Origin: Nitrospinota bacterium
Lineage (GTDB): Bacteria; Tectomicrobia; Entotheonellia; J063
Assembly: GCA_003696125.1 (NCBI GenBank)
Contig: RFHZ01000499.1
Coordinates: 1-8,024 of the forward strand
DNA length: 8,024 nucleotides
Direction: 5' to 3'
In this document: piece after piece, positions 6,004 through 8,024 of the stretch
Numbering within the stretch: the first letter of the stretch is position 1
Layout of the letters: the number at the start of each line of letters is the position of its first letter
Position numbers and translations under genes: made by a program
Notes under the pieces: generated by a model
Seen by the model: only the letters and a program-made list of their open reading frames with translations
Database searches by the model: none
What the model was told of the DNA's origin: nothing

Positions 6004-6926
6004 ACCTCTTCCCTCCTTTCTGTTGCCTGACGACCCTGCAGAGCCTGGATCACCAGATCCGGAATCTCCTCGAATCGATCGGCGACCAGGGCTCCGGCTT
6101 CTCGCAACACCTGTTTCTTCCGGGTGGGCGATCCTTCTCCCCGGGCGATGAGATGGCTGGTATGGCCGAAACTCATCCCTTGCGGCAAACGTTCCAGGGA
6201 TTCACCACACACAAACGCCACCACCGGCTTGCTCACCTTCTGGTGGGCGATCAGATCTGCCGCCGCCTCCTCGTGTCCGGTCCCCGGCTCCCCGAACAGG
6301 ACCACCACTGCGGTCTCCGGGTCGGCCTCGAAGAGGGGAAGCAGATCGGCAAAGCCGGTACCGATCAACAGGTCCCCTCCGATAGAAACATAGGTGCTCT
6401 GCCCTATTCCCCGCCGGGTAAGTGCACTGGCGATCTCTCCTCCCATCCCTCCACTGCGGGAGATGATCCCCACCGGTCCGGGCCGGTACATCCGGTCGGG
6501 AAACTCTCCCCCCGTCCCTCCCAGTTTGGCTTTACCCGGGCTGATCATCCCCTGGGAGTTGGGACCGATCACCCGCACTCCCTTGCCTCTGGCCTGCCAG
6601 AGGATCTCGGCCGTATCGTGGTGCGGGACCCCTTCTGCCAGGATCACCACCAGCGGAACCTGATGGGCAATCGCCTCCAGGGCTGCTTCACGGGCAGCCC
6701 GTCCCGGCACAAAGAGGACGGCGATATCGGCCGGATGGAAGCGGAGCGCAGACCGTACCGTGTCAAAGACCGGAATGCCCTCCACCCTGCTCCCTCCTTT
6801 TCCCGGTGCCACCCCGGCCACAACCCGGGTGCCGTACTCCACCATGTAGCGCACATGGGTCCGTGCCTGCCGGCCGGTAATCCCCTGCACCAGGACCCGG
6901 CTCTGCGCATCGAGCAGGATACTCAT
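6000..6926 (-). CDS. Acyl-CoA synthetase (NDP-forming) alpha subunit, SucD / citryl-CoA synthetase-like
   Basis: This is a 308-residue cytosolic subunit that carries the CoA site and the phosphohistidine of succinyl-CoA synthetase/ATP-citrate lyase-type ligases. The N-terminal CoA-binding Rossmann domain shows MSILLD, QGITGRQARTH (14-24), YGTRVVAGVAPGKGG (31-45), IPVFDTV (51-57) and AEGVP (97-101). IGPNSQGMISPGK (120-132) follows, with Ser where E. coli SucD has Cys in GPNC. The active-site loop reads IISRSGGMGGE (154-164), closer to the SRSGGM of ATP-citrate lyase than the SRSGTLTYE of SucD, as is YRPGPVG (147-153). The later IGQSTYVSIGGD (174-185) is SucD-like. Catalytic His255 lies in FGHTSHL, matching GHAGA in SucD, and Glu212 in FGEPG matches its partner. 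It overlaps the beta stop by 4 bases. The substrate is likely a di- or tricarboxylic acid, but which one is unknown. Malate-CoA ligase (MtkB) is an alternative. Confidence 0.9.
   Translation of the reverse strand: MSILLDAQSRVLVQGITGRQARTHVRYMVEYGTRVVAGVAPGKGGSRVEGIPVFDTVRSALRFHPADIAVLFVPGRAAREAALEAIAHQVPLVVILAEGVPHHDTAEILWQARGKGVRVIGPNSQGMISPGKAKLGGTGGEFPDRMYRPGPVGIISRSGGMGGEIASALTRRGIGQSTYVSIGGDLLIGTGFADLLPLFEADPETAVVVLFGEPGTGHEEAAADLIAHQKVSKPVVAFVCGESLERLPQGMSFGHTSHLIARGEGSPTRKKQVLREAGALVADRFEEIPDLVIQALQGRQATERREEV
6011..6019 (-). promoter_or_regulatory. Strong ribosome binding site for the binding protein, inside the ligase alpha gene
   Basis: Read on the minus strand, AAAGGAGGG ends 7 bases before ATG 6003. 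It lies wholly within the last codons of the ligase alpha subunit. Together with the ATGA stop/start overlap it suggests translational coupling plus extra initiation, which would suit a binding protein needed in excess over the enzyme. Confidence 0.65.
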
Positions 6927-8024
6927 CCCTCTCTCCCCCGTACCCGCGCCACGATCCGCTCCACCGCCTGCTCCAGGGAGACGGTTTCATCGTAGAACTC
7001 TACCCCCGGAATGGTGGCCGCCAGTTCGCGTGCCACCTCGACACGGGGACCGGCATAGCGAAAGACGACCGGGAAACGCCGGGCATCGATCCCCAGTTCC
7101 CGCAGGGCACGTACCACCCCCCGCACCTTGACATCGATCGGGATGAAGTTAGAGATGTTCCCCCCGGCGATCAGGCCGGCCAGGCCGGGTCTCTCCAGAA
7201 TCGCCCTGGTGGCCAGGTACATCTTCTCCTCCACCTGACCAGGGGTGATATCAAAGGTGGTGGCCGGTGTCTCTCCCAGGCGCTGAAAATGGTCAAAGGT
7301 GACCAGGCCACTCCCTCCACCGGTGATCAGGCAGGCGATGCGGCCTTCGGCAAACTCGTTGAAGCGGATGCTGGAGCCGGCATCCATGGCATCGATCTCC
7401 CGTATCCGCCGTTCCAGAGGGGTCAGGGGACGCCAGCCGTTGTTCGCCAGGGGAGCGAGGAGAGAAGCCCACTCCGGATGGCGAAAGGCGGCCTGTGTAT
7501 CGACGACCACTACGGCGGTGGGAACGCTGAGCGTTCCCTCTGTGGTGACGACCAGCGGATTGATCTCTACGAGGAAGGCATCGTTATTGCGGAAGACACG
7601 ATAGAGACGGCAGAGCAGGGTGGCCACCTCCAGGAGGCGTTGACCGCTGAGGCCTGCCCGCTCCACCACCTCCCGGGCCAGAAAAGCGGGGAGTTCAGGA
7701 GCGGGTTCGATCGGTTGGGTCAGCAGCGCTTCCGGGTATTCCTGGAGCAGGGTTTCTATCTCCACTCCGCCCCGCGTGGAGAAGAGGAGGATGGGAGAGC
7801 GGGACATGCTGTCGAAGGTGAAGGCACAGAAGTACTCCTCCTGAATGGCCAGTCGCCTTTGCACCAGGAGCCGGGTCACCGGAAAGTAGCCCAGGGTTTT
7901 CCCCAGGAGGGTACGGGCAACCCGAGTTGCTTCGTCCGGCGTATCGGCTGGCAGGACCGCTCCCGCCTTTCCCCGGCCTCCGGTGGGAACCAGGGCCTTG
8001 AGCATGACCGGGCCTCCCAAGGAG
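6923..8024 (-). CDS. Acyl-CoA synthetase (NDP-forming) beta subunit, ATP-citrate lyase/SucC-like; N-terminus beyond the edge
   Basis: The frame is open to the right edge, so this is a partial gene. The TTG at 8018-8020 is not a believable start, because GGPVMLKALVPTGGRGKAG aligns with residues ~37-53 of SucC, so about 35 residues are missing. The N-terminal ATP-grasp domain binds nucleotide; visible motifs are GGRGKAG (codons 7961-7981) and VEINPLVVTTEG (about 7536-7571). Positionally, Thr (codon 7517-7519) sits where SucC and ATP-citrate lyase have a metal-binding Asp. The C-terminal CoA-ligase half reads GRIACLITGGGSG (about 7306-7344) and AGGNISNF (about 7144-7167), then RYAGP. These recall GRIWTMVAGGGAS, GGSIANF and RRGGP of ATP-citrate lyase more than the NGAGLAM and FGGI of SucC. 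The stop overlaps the alpha start (ATGA). With alpha it should form an ATP- or GTP-dependent CoA ligase for a carboxylic acid. Confidence 0.88.
   Translation of the reverse strand, partial: SLGGPVMLKALVPTGGRGKAGAVLPADTPDEATRVARTLLGKTLGYFPVTRLLVQRRLAIQEEYFCAFTFDSMSRSPILLFSTRGGVEIETLLQEYPEALLTQPIEPAPELPAFLAREVVERAGLSGQRLLEVATLLCRLYRVFRNNDAFLVEINPLVVTTEGTLSVPTAVVVVDTQAAFRHPEWASLLAPLANNGWRPLTPLERRIREIDAMDAGSSIRFNEFAEGRIACLITGGGSGLVTFDHFQRLGETPATTFDITPGQVEEKMYLATRAILERPGLAGLIAGGNISNFIPIDVKVRGVVRALRELGIDARRFPVVFRYAGPRVEVARELAATIPGVEFYDETVSLEQAVERIVARVRGREG

Noticed and set aside
5967-6995. Long plus-strand frame (342 codons) antisense to the ligase alpha gene
   Set aside because: It mirrors a strongly supported gene, is rich in Pro, His, Arg, Gly and Ser without any recognisable domain, and has no convincing ribosome binding site. 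It is explained by codon bias of the opposite strand.
8018-8020. TTG as the true start of the ligase beta gene
   Set aside because: The family normally has about 35 residues before the GGRGKAG block, and the frame stays open to the window edge, so the gene continues outside.
1-8024. tRNA/rRNA genes, CRISPR arrays, insertion sequences, attachment sites
   Set aside because: I saw no cloverleaf-like segments, no regularly spaced repeats, no transposase or integrase motifs and no terminal inverted repeats. Nearly all of the window is accounted for by seven protein genes.

Overview
The window looks like ordinary chromosomal DNA from a diderm (Gram-negative-type) bacterium. GC is roughly 60% by eye, genes are packed tightly, and most junctions are ATGA overlaps with purine-rich ribosome binding sites. 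A solute-binding protein with a cleavable signal peptide and no lipobox cysteine implies a periplasm. The gene set would suit groups such as Methylomirabilota/Rokubacteria, Desulfobacterota or Proteobacteria, but nothing here fixes the taxon. I see no tRNA, rRNA, CRISPR array, transposase or integrase.

Layout. Plus strand, left: the last ~46 codons of a class V aminotransferase/cysteine desulfurase (1-141), overlapped by a YhhQ-type queuosine-precursor transporter (138-812). A 143-base gap with one inverted repeat follows, then a family III (CaiB/BaiF) CoA-transferase (956-2122). Minus strand, right: a five-gene operon entering from the right edge. Its order in transcription is a beta-type acyl-CoA ligase subunit (6923 to the edge, N-terminus missing), an alpha-type subunit (6000-6926), a periplasmic binding protein (4987-6003), a fused two-domain permease (3226-4962) and an ABC ATPase (2125-3213). 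The two blocks converge with only 2 bases between stop codons.

How the genes may work together. The last three minus-strand genes form a complete ferric-iron/polyamine-type ABC importer (binding protein, duplicated permease, ATPase). The first two form a heterodimeric NDP-forming acyl-CoA synthetase of the succinyl-CoA synthetase/ATP-citrate lyase superfamily. Several motifs in the pair look more like ATP-citrate lyase/citryl-CoA synthetase than SucC/SucD. The binding protein lacks the tandem tyrosines that hold iron in FbpA. The ligase is translationally coupled to the binding protein by a 4-base overlap. The simplest inference is an uptake-and-activation cassette for a carboxylic acid: import by the ABC transporter, then CoA-thioester formation, possibly with the convergent CoA-transferase in the same pathway. 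The substrate is not known. The beta subunit also has Thr where a nucleotide-metal Asp is expected.

This is the most interesting part of the window. It is a hypothesis built from family resemblance and gene order, not a demonstrated new system.
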